A DNA stretch of 64,000 nucleotides from Lutibacter profundi (GCF_001543325.1 NZ_CP013355.1:1208001-1272000), one strand, 5' to 3'. Numbered from the stretch's first letter, positions 8,696 through 17,330 are shown. Numbers and translations are program-made. Notes: generated from the sequence alone by a model not told the origin.

Positions 8696-8816
8696 GCGTT
8701 AGGGATTGAAGCTTTGTTTGAGCTCTTTTTGTTTTTTCAACAAAAAAGCGAGTGCGCAAAGCCCGACCTTCCTTTTCTCTCGATTGAAGTCGAGAGAAAA
8801 GGAAGGTAACGCCCTA
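8696..8816. repeat. Multi-hairpin REP-like element between trpE and trpG
   Basis: Ends GCGTTA (8696-8701) and TAACGC (8807-8812) are inverted. Inside are a GCTTTG/CAAAGC stem enclosing a second stem, and a perfect 18-bp hairpin (8766-8783 with 8790-8807, loop TTGAAG). The minus strand begins at the TAG stop of trpE and runs to CCCTAACGC. From memory the overall form (GGGCGTTACC ... GTCGGGCTTT ... AATCCCTAACGC) resembles a widespread flavobacterial interspersed element. In the trp mRNA it could protect the 3' end of trpE or lower downstream transcription. Confidence 0.8.
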
Positions 8817-10205
8817 AATATTTTTTGCCATAAGTAATGCTTTTTTTAAAGCGGCTAACTTATTATTTACTTCTTGTAACTCTCCTTCTTCGCTAGAATT
8901 TATAACAATTCCTGCACCTGCCTGATAAAACAAGGTGTTATTTTTACTTACAAACGAGCGAATGGCAATTGCTAAATTTACTGAATTATTGAGTCCAATA
9001 AAGCCTACTGCACCGCCGTAAAACCCTCGAGTTTGATTTTCGTAGGTATCAATTAATTCCATTGCTTTGTATTTTGGCGCACCACTTAACGTGCCTGCCG
9101 GAAACGTATCTCCCACAATTTCAATGGCATTGCCAATTGGTTTTCCTTCTACAGTTGAAACCAAATGAATAACGTGGCTGAAATACTGAACTTCTTTAAA
9201 AACCTCAACCTGTACATTACTGGCATGTTTACTTAAATCGTTACGCGCTAAATCTACCAACATTACGTGTTCTGCATTTTCTTTGGTGTCTTTAGCTAAT
9301 TTTTCACCCAATAAAATATCTTTAGCCATATCTCCTGTTCTTCTAAAAGTTCCTGCAATTGGGTTGATAATGGCTTTTTCTTTGTTGATTTTAATTTGAG
9401 CTTCAGGTGATGAGCCCATTAATTTAAAACTTCCATAATCAAAATAAAACAAATAAGGTGATGGGTTTATAGAACGTAACGCTCTGTACACATTAAATTC
9501 ATCTCCTGAAAATTTTTGCTGAAACTGACGTGATAATACTAGTTGAAAAACATCGCCTCGTTTACAGTGTTGCTTTGCCTTTGCTACATTATTTTTATAA
9601 TCTACATCCGTACAATTGGAAGATTCATTTCCTTTTGTCTCAAATTTATACAAGCCATAGGTTCGTGCATTTATCAATGTTTGAATTTCTGCTATTCTTG
9701 ATATTTCTCCTTCTTCAATATTTTCAATAAGTGTTAATTCATCGTTAAAATGGTTAATTGCAATGATGAATTTAAAAAAACTAAATTGAAAATCTGGTAT
9801 TTCTGAAGGTGCTTTTTTGGCATTTAATTGAATGGTTTCAAAATACTGAATTGAGTTGTAGGATATATAACCATAAAAACCATTGTACGATTTTATTGAT
9901 TCTTCACAATCTACTTTTATAGTTTTACGGTATTCTTCAAAAATATTATAAAAATCACGATTTATTTCTTTTGCATCGAGTTCTTTATCTTTATAATTGT
10001 ATGTAAACGTATTATTATCAGCTTTTAATGTAATAATTGGTTCAATACAAATAAAGGTAAAACTTTCTTCTTTACTATGATAATCAGAACTTTCTAGCAA
10101 TAAACTATTGGCATATTTATCTCTAATTTTAGAATACATGCCAACTGGTGTAATTGTATCAGATAATTGTTTTTTGGTGATTGTTTTAAATTTAATTTTC
10201 TTCAT
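8814..10205 (-). CDS. trpE: Anthranilate synthase component I
   Basis: 463 residues. Converts chorismate and ammonia to anthranilate. The N-terminal regulatory domain carries LLESSD near residue 35, the motif that binds the feedback inhibitor tryptophan. The C-terminal chorismate-binding domain has QLVLSRQF, INPIAGTFRRTG, ENAEHVMLVDLARNDL, FPAGTLSGAPK and GFYGGAVGF. It is the first structural gene after the attenuator. Its TAG stop is the edge of the REP-like element. Confidence 0.97.
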   Translation of the reverse strand: MKKIKFKTITKKQLSDTITPVGMYSKIRDKYANSLLLESSDYHSKEESFTFICIEPIITLKADNNTFTYNYKDKELDAKEINRDFYNIFEEYRKTIKVDCEESIKSYNGFYGYISYNSIQYFETIQLNAKKAPSEIPDFQFSFFKFIIAINHFNDELTLIENIEEGEISRIAEIQTLINARTYGLYKFETKGNESSNCTDVDYKNNVAKAKQHCKRGDVFQLVLSRQFQQKFSGDEFNVYRALRSINPSPYLFYFDYGSFKLMGSSPEAQIKINKEKAIINPIAGTFRRTGDMAKDILLGEKLAKDTKENAEHVMLVDLARNDLSKHASNVQVEVFKEVQYFSHVIHLVSTVEGKPIGNAIEIVGDTFPAGTLSGAPKYKAMELIDTYENQTRGFYGGAVGFIGLNNSVNLAIAIRSFVSKNNTLFYQAGAGIVINSSEEGELQEVNNKLAALKKALLMAKNI

Positions 10206-10220
10206 TTTTGTTGAAATAAA

Positions 10221-10248
10221 AAAGGACTTATCGCGAGATAAGTCCTTT
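10221..10248 (-). terminator. trp attenuator terminator hairpin
   Basis: Perfect 12-bp arms AAAGGACTTATC (10221-10232) and GATAAGTCCTTT (10237-10248) with a four-base loop. On the minus strand it is followed by a T-rich run just before the trpE start at 10205. With the Trp-codon leader peptide upstream this is the terminator of an attenuation system. I did not find a convincing alternative (anti-terminator) pairing by eye, although the leader stop region at 10250-10300 is the place to look. Confidence 0.88.
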
Positions 10249-10287
10249 TGTTATATAGTTTAGTATAAATATAATAGTTTGGCTCGC

Positions 10288-10341
10288 TTATTGTTTAAGA
10301 GAGTTCCACCACCAATTCATATTTAAATTATTTGTCTTCAT
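10288..10341 (-). CDS. trpL: trp operon leader peptide (three consecutive Trp codons)
   Basis: Minus-strand ORF of 17 residues, MKTNNLNMNWWWNSLKQ, ending in TAA. Three adjacent TGG codons in a 17-codon ORF, placed between the promoter and a terminator directly ahead of trpE, are the signature of ribosome-mediated transcription attenuation. Low charged tRNA-Trp would stall the ribosome at WWW and favour readthrough. The ATG lies only eight bases after the end of the TACATTTG box, so the 5' leader is nearly absent and no Shine-Dalgarno sequence is seen. Confidence 0.9.
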   Translation of the reverse strand: MKTNNLNMNWWWNSLKQ

Positions 10342-10349
10342 TATTGTTG

Positions 10350-10380
10350 CAAATGTAAGATAGATTTTTTAATGACCAAA
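10350..10380 (-). promoter_or_regulatory. trp operon promoter (Bacteroidota -33/-7 type)
   Basis: On the minus strand, TTTG (10377-10380), exactly 19 bases, then TACATTTG (10350-10357), a perfect match to the TTTG-N19-TAnnTTTG consensus recognised by the Bacteroidota primary sigma factor. Its -33 box starts about 24 bases after the stop of the upstream AspT-like transporter. Confidence 0.85.
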
Positions 10381-10402
10381 AATAAATTGATGTTTTTTAA
10401 TT

Positions 10403-11986
10403 TTATACAATACTTAAAATCTGAATTACAATTATTAATAACACCATTGCAATTGGATAAACCGTTGCATAAGCTACTGCAGGAGCATCCGTATCAACCA
10501 TATTATCAACAGCTGCTAATCCCGGCGTACTTGTCATACTTCCTGTTAATGTTCCTAGTAATGTAAGTAAATTCATTTTGAAAAAATACTTCGCAAAAAT
10601 AGTGGTAATAATCATTGGGATTAAGGTAATTAAAGCTCCATATAAAAATAACTCAATACCATAATTTTGGAAAGTAGCTTCAATACTAGAGCCTGCACTT
10701 GTACCAACAGCTGCTAAAAAGAAAAGCAATCCAAATTGCCGTAAAATTTGATTAGCAGCACCAGTCATTGTCCACATAATTGGTCCTGTTTTTCCTGTTC
10801 TTCCCAAAATAAGTGCCAACAATAAAATTCCACCTGTTAAACCTAAACTAAATGAAAAGTCACCAAAATTTATACTTAATTTACCTACTAAAATTCCTAA
10901 AATAATTCCGAATGAAATAGGGAAAAAGTCGGTATTGGAAAGTTGGCTATCATCATCTCCAAAAATACCAGCAACTTTTTTCATATTCTCTTTAGATGAA
11001 ATTACCATAATTTTATCACCAAATTGTAGTTTTGAAGAAGGACTGGGAGAAATATTAATTCCTGAACGTCTAATTCTTGTAACAGTTGCATGATATTTGT
11101 TTAATAAATGCAATTGCCCTAATGTTTTTTTAACTACTTCTTTATTGGTAACTAATACTAGCCTTACATCAAAATTTGAACTTAGTGGAATTGTTTTTTT
11201 TGTTTGTGGGCCAATTAGAAGTTTAACACGTTCAATAGCTTCTTCAGTTCCAACTGCTTTAATAATATCACCTTTATTAAAAATGGTATGTGGTTCAGGT
11301 ACAAGGGTTATATTATCATGTAAAATTCTAGAAATAACAGCTTTTGTCATAAAACGAACATCAATTTCCTCAAAACTTTTACCAATTACATTTTCATTTT
11401 CAACTATAAAATGTCGTTGTATAATTTCAGGGTATTCAGTAGCTATTTCTTGTTTATATTTTGTTTCTTCATCACTTATTTTTACGCCTATAAATTTGGG
11501 TAAAAGACTTACAAAAATAATAACTCCTATTACTCCAAATGGATAGCCAATACCATAGCCAATAGATGCTAATGATGAGCCTGTTACATCAATAGCAACT
11601 GCTAAACCAGGTGTACTTGTTAAAGCTCCACTTAATAAACCAATGCTTAAGTTTTTATCAACACCTCCAACATAGTAAATTAAGAAAGTTATAAATCCAG
11701 CACTTATAACAAGAATGCTTGCTAAAGAAGCCAAATCTCTACCATTTTTTTTGAATGATTCAAAAAAACTTGGCCCCGCTTGTATACCAACAGTAAAAAT
11801 AAACAAAACCAGCCCTATAAATTGAAAGTCTTTTGGAACAACAATTCCATAATGACCAAAAAACAAAGCCACAAATATAACTGCTGATACATCTAAAGAA
11901 ATTCCTTTAATTTTAATTCTACCTATTATAAAGCCAATTAAAATAATTAAAAATAGCACGAAATAACTGTTATTAAACAAACTCAT
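10403..11986 (-). CDS. AspT/YidE/YbjL-family transporter with two RCK_C domains
   Basis: 527 residues. Two homologous membrane halves (about 1-165 and 365-527) flank two TrkA-C/RCK_C domains (about 190-350). The duplication is visible in the repeated motif GALTSTPGLAVA in the first half and GSMTSTPGLAAV in the second. The family includes the aspartate:alanine exchanger AspT, but YidE/YbjL members with central RCK_C domains are functionally uncharacterised, so the substrate is unknown. RCK_C domains often bind small ligands or nucleotides. A TAATTTTG box at 12003-12010 (minus) lies close upstream of the start. Confidence 0.88.
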   Translation of the reverse strand: MSLFNNSYFVLFLIILIGFIIGRIKIKGISLDVSAVIFVALFFGHYGIVVPKDFQFIGLVLFIFTVGIQAGPSFFESFKKNGRDLASLASILVISAGFITFLIYYVGGVDKNLSIGLLSGALTSTPGLAVAIDVTGSSLASIGYGIGYPFGVIGVIIFVSLLPKFIGVKISDEETKYKQEIATEYPEIIQRHFIVENENVIGKSFEEIDVRFMTKAVISRILHDNITLVPEPHTIFNKGDIIKAVGTEEAIERVKLLIGPQTKKTIPLSSNFDVRLVLVTNKEVVKKTLGQLHLLNKYHATVTRIRRSGINISPSPSSKLQFGDKIMVISSKENMKKVAGIFGDDDSQLSNTDFFPISFGIILGILVGKLSINFGDFSFSLGLTGGILLLALILGRTGKTGPIMWTMTGAANQILRQFGLLFFLAAVGTSAGSSIEATFQNYGIELFLYGALITLIPMIITTIFAKYFFKMNLLTLLGTLTGSMTSTPGLAAVDNMVDTDAPAVAYATVYPIAMVLLIIVIQILSIV

Positions 11987-12076
11987 TTTGATAAATTTTT
12001 AACAAAATTACGCACTTATTTAATTCAATGGATTTAATATACCTAAAAATAACGAAAACGTTTCCTTTTAAAACAA

Positions 12077-12102
12077 AAAGCCGAAGCAAATGTTTCGGCT
12101 TT
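12077..12102 (-). terminator. Intrinsic terminator downstream of trxB
   Basis: Arms AAAGCCGAA (12077-12085) and TTCGGCTTT (12094-12102). On the minus strand a T-rich stretch follows. It lies 170 bases past the trxB stop, beyond a MITE-like element, and upstream of the AspT-like gene. Confidence 0.75.
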
Positions 12103-12115
12103 GTTCTATTTTAAT

Positions 12116-12270
12116 AATTTTTATAGAGATTCGTAGATAGCTACATATACATGGAACGATAAAACGCTAATTATCAAACACAAATAAGTCTCTACTGCGC
12201 TCAACCTAACAGTAACAAAGAGAGTTACTAAATTAGTAATATAAAATTATCTACTGATCTCAAAATTTGT
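12116..12270. mobile_element. MITE-like element, diverged short copy
   Basis: Left end TTATAGAGATTCGTAGATAG and right end ATTATCTACTGATCTC form imperfect terminal inverted repeats resembling those of the 209-bp elements at 37836 and 59778. The interior (about 110 bases) differs but also contains a CTACTGCGCTCAA core. There is no ORF. It fills the trxB 3' spacer. I regard it as a relative or internally replaced copy. Confidence 0.5.
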
Positions 12271-12273
12271 ATT

Positions 12274-13221
12274 TTAAATTAAAGATCCTAAATATCGTTC
12301 AGCATCTAGGGCTGCCATACAACCTGTGCCTGCAGCAGTTACAGCCTGTCGGTATTCTTTATCCTGCACATCTCCCGCAGCAAACACGCCTGGCAAATTA
12401 GTTTTTGTAGATTTGCCCTTTGTAATTAAATAGCCTGTTTCATCCATTTCTAACACATCTTTAAATATATCGGTATTTGGCTTGTGACCAATGGCAATAA
12501 AAACTCCTGTTACATCAATTACTTCTTTTTCTTTAGTTATGTTATTAATTGCTCTAACACCTGTAACTACATTATCTCCTAAAATTTCGTCAATTTCAGT
12601 ATTAAATTTAACTTCTAAATTTGGAGTGTTTTTAACTCTTTTTTGCATTGCTTTTGAAGCGCGCATATAGTCTTTACGGACTAAAACTGTAACTTTTTTA
12701 CAAATATTTGCCAAATAAGTTGCTTCTTCTGCCGCAGTATCACCCGCGCCAACTACAACAACATCTTGACCTTTATAAAAGAAACCATCACAAGTTGCAC
12801 AAGCTGAAACTCCTCCACCAATTAAACGTTGTTCACTTTCTAAGCCTAAATATTTTGCTGTAGCTCCTGTTGTAATAATTACTGTTTCTGCTTCTATTTG
12901 AATTGATTCATCAACTGTTACTTTGTGAATTCCTCCAACTTCATTGCTAAAATCTACTTTTGTAACCATTCCAAAACGAACTTCGGTACCAAAACGTTCA
13001 GCTTGATTTTTTAAATCTTCCATCATTGCTGTTCCGTCAGTTCCATTAGGATAACCAGGGAAATTATCAACCTCAGTAGTTGTTGTTAATTGGCCTCCCA
13101 TTTGCATTCCTGTATACATTACAGGTTTTAAATCGGCTCTAGAAGCATAAATTGCTGCTGTATATCCAGCAGGACCAGAACCAATTATCAAACATTTTAT
13201 TCTCTCTATAGTATCAGACAT
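12274..13221 (-). CDS. trxB: Thioredoxin-disulfide reductase
   Basis: 315-residue low-molecular-weight flavoenzyme that reduces thioredoxin with NADPH. FAD-binding GSGPAGYTAAIYA at residues 13-25, redox-active CATCDG near 139, NADPH-binding GAGDTAAEEA, and the C-terminal FAD motif GVFAAGDVQDKEYRQA. The length is standard. It has its own TAAATTTG box at 13244-13251 on the minus strand, so it need not belong to the upstream FAD/ThDP operon. Confidence 0.97.
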   Translation of the reverse strand: MSDTIERIKCLIIGSGPAGYTAAIYASRADLKPVMYTGMQMGGQLTTTTEVDNFPGYPNGTDGTAMMEDLKNQAERFGTEVRFGMVTKVDFSNEVGGIHKVTVDESIQIEAETVIITTGATAKYLGLESEQRLIGGGVSACATCDGFFYKGQDVVVVGAGDTAAEEATYLANICKKVTVLVRKDYMRASKAMQKRVKNTPNLEVKFNTEIDEILGDNVVTGVRAINNITKEKEVIDVTGVFIAIGHKPNTDIFKDVLEMDETGYLITKGKSTKTNLPGVFAAGDVQDKEYRQAVTAAGTGCMAALDAERYLGSLI

Positions 13222-13322
13222 ATTTTTTTATTTTTATAATGAACAAATTTATAGCAATTTATTATAATTTAACACCTTTGATTATAATTTTTCACAATGA
13301 TAATATAAGAATTTTTAATATC

Positions 13323-15062
13323 TTATTTTTCTAATAAATGTCTTTTCATAGCCCTTCCAATAAATCTCATTTTTTCTTTAAAACTAAATCTAGCCAAATT
13401 AACTTTTACAACACCTTTGGTCATAAAGGTTTTTTTAGAATAGTCAATCGCCACATCAACAATTACAGGAATATTTTTTGCCGCTTCTTGAAATGCTTTT
13501 TGTATTACTTCCTCAATTTTTGCGTCATTTTCCATATTTAAATAAGTAGCGCCACAAGCATCTGCAATTCCTTTAATATTTACATTTCCTATAACTGATG
13601 CTACTTTTCGCTTCAAAGGAATTTTTTGAAATTGAGATATTTGACCTAGTTCGCCATCGTGAAAAACAAAATAAACTACCCCTTTTTTGTAAGTTGTTGC
13701 TGTTAACGTTTCCATACCTGTCATTAAAAATCCTCCATCTCCCACAATACCAACAACTTTATTTGCTGGATTCATAAATTTCACTCCAATAGCAGCAGGC
13801 ACACAAAATCCCATACAGTTAAAATCGGTAGGAGATACAAAATGCCTAGATTTATTTATTGGTAATAGTTCGGCAGCTAAATAAGTATGTTTTCCATCAT
13901 CAACTACAAAATAAGTATCATCATCAGTATATTTTGTCAACGCTTCAAAAAAGAACCCTGGAGAAACCCTATTCTCTAATTTCTTTTCTTTCCACTCATT
14001 AAAATATTTTTCTTTTTCTTCTTTAATTGTTTTTGTTAAAGCAGCAGATTTTTTTGATTTTATTGTGGTCATTTTTCCTAACTCTTCTACCAATAATTTT
14101 AGTGTTTCTTCAGCATCTCCTTTAATACTTACTTTTGTTTGGTAATTTTTATTGAAGACTTCAGAATTGATATCAATATGAATTAAATTTTCAGGAACTT
14201 TCACCCCATAACTACCGGTGCCTATTTCAGAAAACCGAACACCAACAGCTAGCATTGCATCGCAATTTTTAAATGCTTTTTGTGAAGCTGGCACCGAATT
14301 TGGTCCAAACCCGAAACCTGTATGATACTTGTTTGAAGCAGGAAACGAAGCTTTCCCTTGCAATGTTGTTGCTACTGGCGCTTCTAATAATTCAGCAATT
14401 TTTTCTGTATATTTTACGGCATTGGCAGCTCCCCACCCAACATATATTCCTGGATTTGAAGCTTCAGAAAGTAACTTTGCAGCCTGCTTTATTTGTTGTT
14501 TTTCTATAATAGGGTTTTGATAATTTTTTACATAGTTTAGAAGTTCTTTCACTTCACCTTTAAACATTTGAACCTCCATAGGAATTTCAATAAATACAGG
14601 CCCAGGCTCACCTGAAATTGCTATTTCATACGCTTTATAAATAGTAGAAATTATATCATTATGTGTTTCAATCTTAAAATAAGCTTTGGTAATTTCTTTG
14701 ACTAAATTTGCTTGATTTAATTGATGCAATTGGTAATGTCTTCCACTATCCTGACGTGTTCCTCCCGAAAAAATTAACATAGGTATCCCATCTAAAAAAG
14801 CCTCACCAATACCACTCATAGCATTTGTTGTTCCAGCAGCAGGAACAATCATTAAAGTTCCAATACTCTTTGAAGTACAAGAAACCCCCAAAGCCATAAA
14901 AGAAGCTCCTCCCTCGTGTGTTACCAAAACAGGTTCAATTTGTTTTGAATTATTTAATTCATCATACAACTCTATATTATGAACTCCTGGTACACCAAAA
15001 GTATATTTTACGCCTATTTGTTCTAAAGCGTAAACTGCTAAATTTGCTCCTGTTCTTTTCAT
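13323..15062 (-). CDS. Thiamine-diphosphate-dependent enzyme, acetolactate-synthase-like
   Basis: 579 residues with the three-domain layout of the ThDP decarboxylase/acetolactate synthase superfamily. The catalytic Glu is in THEGGASF (about 50), followed by a central domain, then the C-terminal GDG motif (GDGGFLMTGMETLTA) with the metal-binding region ending in VFHDGELGQI, where Asp replaces the more usual Asn. The substrate is not evident. It is not a biosynthetic ilvB in context, since no regulatory subunit or ilv genes are near. It starts five bases after the stop of the FAD dehydrogenase, so the two form an operon and probably act on related substrates. Confidence 0.85.
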   Translation of the reverse strand: MKRTGANLAVYALEQIGVKYTFGVPGVHNIELYDELNNSKQIEPVLVTHEGGASFMALGVSCTSKSIGTLMIVPAAGTTNAMSGIGEAFLDGIPMLIFSGGTRQDSGRHYQLHQLNQANLVKEITKAYFKIETHNDIISTIYKAYEIAISGEPGPVFIEIPMEVQMFKGEVKELLNYVKNYQNPIIEKQQIKQAAKLLSEASNPGIYVGWGAANAVKYTEKIAELLEAPVATTLQGKASFPASNKYHTGFGFGPNSVPASQKAFKNCDAMLAVGVRFSEIGTGSYGVKVPENLIHIDINSEVFNKNYQTKVSIKGDAEETLKLLVEELGKMTTIKSKKSAALTKTIKEEKEKYFNEWKEKKLENRVSPGFFFEALTKYTDDDTYFVVDDGKHTYLAAELLPINKSRHFVSPTDFNCMGFCVPAAIGVKFMNPANKVVGIVGDGGFLMTGMETLTATTYKKGVVYFVFHDGELGQISQFQKIPLKRKVASVIGNVNIKGIADACGATYLNMENDAKIEEVIQKAFQEAAKNIPVIVDVAIDYSKKTFMTKGVVKVNLARFSFKEKMRFIGRAMKRHLLEK

Positions 15063-15067
15063 GTTAG

Positions 15068-16693
15068 TTAGTTATCTGTTATGTGTTTTGCTGCTTTTTG
15101 TGCTGTAAAAATACAAGTTGCTAAAAATGTTCCTTCCAACGCTCTTTTTCCATGAGATCCTCCTCCTCCAAATCCGGCTGCTTCACCAACGGCATACAAA
15201 TTTTTAAAACTATTGTTTGAATCTTTATTTTTTGAAATTTTTAGCACTTGAGAGTTCAAATTTGTTTGAATTCCTCCTAAACTTTTCCTCGACAAAATAA
15301 ATTCTCTAATTGCAATTAAAGGATACGATTTTTTCTGATTTAATTTTTGTGGTTTTAAGGTGCGCTTTCTATCACCCTTGTATTCACGCGTATGCATAAT
15401 TCGCCTTATTTGATCATCATTCCATATATTTTTACCTCTTTCAAAATTAGCATCGTAACTTTCAATAGATTCTCTTAGGGTATCAATATTAATATCATTT
15501 TCACCTGTTAATGCATTCATTTTTTTAGCTAACTCCTCTACACTATTTGCAGTAATATAATTAGGCGAATCTTTCTCCAAACTTTTTATTAAATGCTTAT
15601 TTCCTTTTAATACTGAATACAAAAATGAAATTATCTTTTTGTTTTTAATTCCTTCATTAAATTCTGACCCTGAAACACCTAATTCTTTATAGGCTATTTT
15701 TTCATTTAAAATTTGCCAAGAATATTGCTTTTCTTGTTCACATATTTTTGTAACCAAATAACGCGTATCAAATGATGTTACCAATGGCATTGGCCCCATA
15801 CGTTCTCCTTTATAGTTTAACCATAAAGCAGATTTTGGTGGTACTAAACTCAATCCATGATTTTCTCTTTTGGGATACGGATGTGGTATTCCAGCCGCAT
15901 AATTCCACATTAAATTTAAGTTGGTAACGTTTCCTCCCATATCACTAACTTTATCGTGAATTAGGCCATCAGAAAATTGGTGAGATCCATTTAAAATGAC
16001 ATTTGGAGGTGTTCTCCATTCTTTATGCCAATGACTCCTCACTTTTTTCATATTTCCATTAATTCCACCGGTAGCAATAACCACATTTTCAGCTTCACAA
16101 CTAAAAGGTTCATTGTCTTTTTCATCAATACCTTTAATTGAAATAATAGTTTCATTTTCTATTTCAAAATCTGCTGCTTTATGCTGAAAGTAAACTTGTA
16201 AATTTTTATTATTTGGATGCTCTTCTATATGTTTAAGCAAAGCCGCTATTAAACCATGTCCTGTACCCCACACCATATGAAAACGAGGAACTGAATTACC
16301 AGGTTGAAGCAACCCTCTTTCAACCCAATGAACAACAGGAAAAAATTTAACTTTTTTAGAACTTACCCACTCGTAAATTTTATGTGTAGATTCTAAAAAT
16401 TCATTCGCCCATTTTTTACCCCAAACTTCATGTTGATCAAATTCAGCAAATGAAAACCAATCTTTTTTAGCTTGTTCTACGCTATCTTTAATTTTTGATA
16501 AACGTTGCTGACGTGAATTAATAAAAAACATACCACCAAAAGATTCCTTTGCTAAACCTCCAAAGTTTTTTTCAAAATCACGTTCAATTATAATAACTGT
16601 TTTATTCGCATTTATTAGTTCTATTGCAGTAGTAATTCCTGCAATACCTCCTCCAATTATAACTGTATTTGCCTTGTATGTTTTTGGTTCCAT
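15068..16693 (-). CDS. FAD-binding dehydrogenase (COG3573/KstD-like)
   Basis: 541 residues. The N-terminal FAD site is IIGGGIAGITTAIE, followed by an acidic strand end (IIIERD), with a second FAD motif near the C-terminus (LYAVGEAAGFGGGGSHGKRA). Sequence blocks such as NSVPRFHMVWGTGHG and FFPVVHWVERG are typical, from memory, of the COG3573 group of predicted fumarate-reductase/ketosteroid-dehydrogenase-like flavoproteins. No signal peptide, so cytoplasmic. It is first in a two-gene operon with the ThDP enzyme. A TACATTTG box at 16739-16746 (minus) is its likely promoter. The reaction is unknown. Confidence 0.85.
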   Translation of the reverse strand: MEPKTYKANTVIIGGGIAGITTAIELINANKTVIIIERDFEKNFGGLAKESFGGMFFINSRQQRLSKIKDSVEQAKKDWFSFAEFDQHEVWGKKWANEFLESTHKIYEWVSSKKVKFFPVVHWVERGLLQPGNSVPRFHMVWGTGHGLIAALLKHIEEHPNNKNLQVYFQHKAADFEIENETIISIKGIDEKDNEPFSCEAENVVIATGGINGNMKKVRSHWHKEWRTPPNVILNGSHQFSDGLIHDKVSDMGGNVTNLNLMWNYAAGIPHPYPKRENHGLSLVPPKSALWLNYKGERMGPMPLVTSFDTRYLVTKICEQEKQYSWQILNEKIAYKELGVSGSEFNEGIKNKKIISFLYSVLKGNKHLIKSLEKDSPNYITANSVEELAKKMNALTGENDINIDTLRESIESYDANFERGKNIWNDDQIRRIMHTREYKGDRKRTLKPQKLNQKKSYPLIAIREFILSRKSLGGIQTNLNSQVLKISKNKDSNNSFKNLYAVGEAAGFGGGGSHGKRALEGTFLATCIFTAQKAAKHITDN

Positions 16694-16772
16694 AATTTAA
16701 TTCACACTATTTCTATGAGTTTTTATACTTTCCTTCCACAAATGTAAATTTAATATTAAATATATAAATCCG

Positions 16773-16780
16773 TACCTTTG
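16773..16780 (+). promoter_or_regulatory. -7 box of the thioredoxin-like gene
   Basis: TACCTTTG fits TAnnTTTG, 61 bases before the ATG at 16842. No clear -33 TTTG. It is divergent from the TACATTTG box of the FAD dehydrogenase gene at 16739-16746. Confidence 0.5.
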
Positions 16781-16841
16781 TTTATAATTATTGATAATGT
16801 TCTTTTTCTCCTAGTTTTAACCATTATTTCCACCTTACAAA

Positions 16842-17180
16842 ATGAACAAAACAAAAACCATAACTTCTTTAGAGGAACTAGATAAAATTTTAAAATCAGA
16901 AACTGCCGTTTTATTGTATTTCAATACTATTTCTTGTAACGTTGGAGAATCTTTAGAACCGAAAGTTAAAAATTTAATTGATGTGAATTTTCCCAAAATT
17001 AATTTTTATAATATTGATTTAAACTTTTCTCCGAAAATAGCTGCAAAATATAATGCTTTTGTAGAACCTACTATATTAATTTTTTTTGACGGGAAAGAAA
17101 CCATACGGAAAAGCCGAAATATTAGCATCTATGAATTGCATAAAACTATTGATAGGTTATATCAATTAATTTTCGAATAA
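16842..17180 (+). CDS. Thioredoxin-like protein with a monothiol active site
   Basis: 112 residues. The fold is recognisable: first strand TAVLLYFNTISC, helix with ESLEPKVKNLI, the second strand INFYNIDLNF, a cis-Pro-like EPTILIFFDGKE and a C-terminal helix. At the active site CNVG stands where CxxC is normal, so only the N-terminal Cys (residue 28) is kept. The protein could act in thiol transfer or mixed-disulfide chemistry but not as a normal dithiol reductase. It is cytoplasmic and stands alone upstream of tRNA genes. Confidence 0.75.
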   Translation: MNKTKTITSLEELDKILKSETAVLLYFNTISCNVGESLEPKVKNLIDVNFPKINFYNIDLNFSPKIAAKYNAFVEPTILIFFDGKETIRKSRNISIYELHKTIDRLYQLIFE

Positions 17181-17183
17181 TTA

Positions 17184-17214
17184 CTTGTAAAATATATTTT
17201 TAGTTTTATATTTG
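17184..17214 (+). promoter_or_regulatory. Promoter of the tRNA-Pro/tRNA-Thr transcript
   Basis: CTTG (17184-17187), 19 bases, TATATTTG (17207-17214). The -7 box is perfect and the -33 box has one change. The leader (about 17220-17330) contains GGGTGTAG and CTACACTC, which can pair, and no ORF. Confidence 0.75.
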
Positions 17215-17330
17215 CACACCGAAATTATTTAGGGTGTAGCACTATATCAAGTACGGCATAAACTACACTCTGAAAATTAGTATAAAAGCAGTTTTAATAT
17301 TGTAAAATAATTCAGACTCCTTTTAAAACT

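Noticed and set aside
8664-8759. N-terminal extension of trpG by 32 codons
   Set aside because: The codons are translation of the REP-like element. The normal TrpG N-terminus begins at 8663.
11097-11546. 149-codon frame opposite the AspT-like transporter, and similar antisense frames opposite amt, mutB and other genes
   Set aside because: They mirror well-supported genes on the other strand and show no family signal.
17225-17280. tRNA-like fragment GGGTGTAGC ahead of tRNA-Pro
   Set aside because: Only nine bases match tRNA-Pro and no cloverleaf forms. It may be part of a leader stem.
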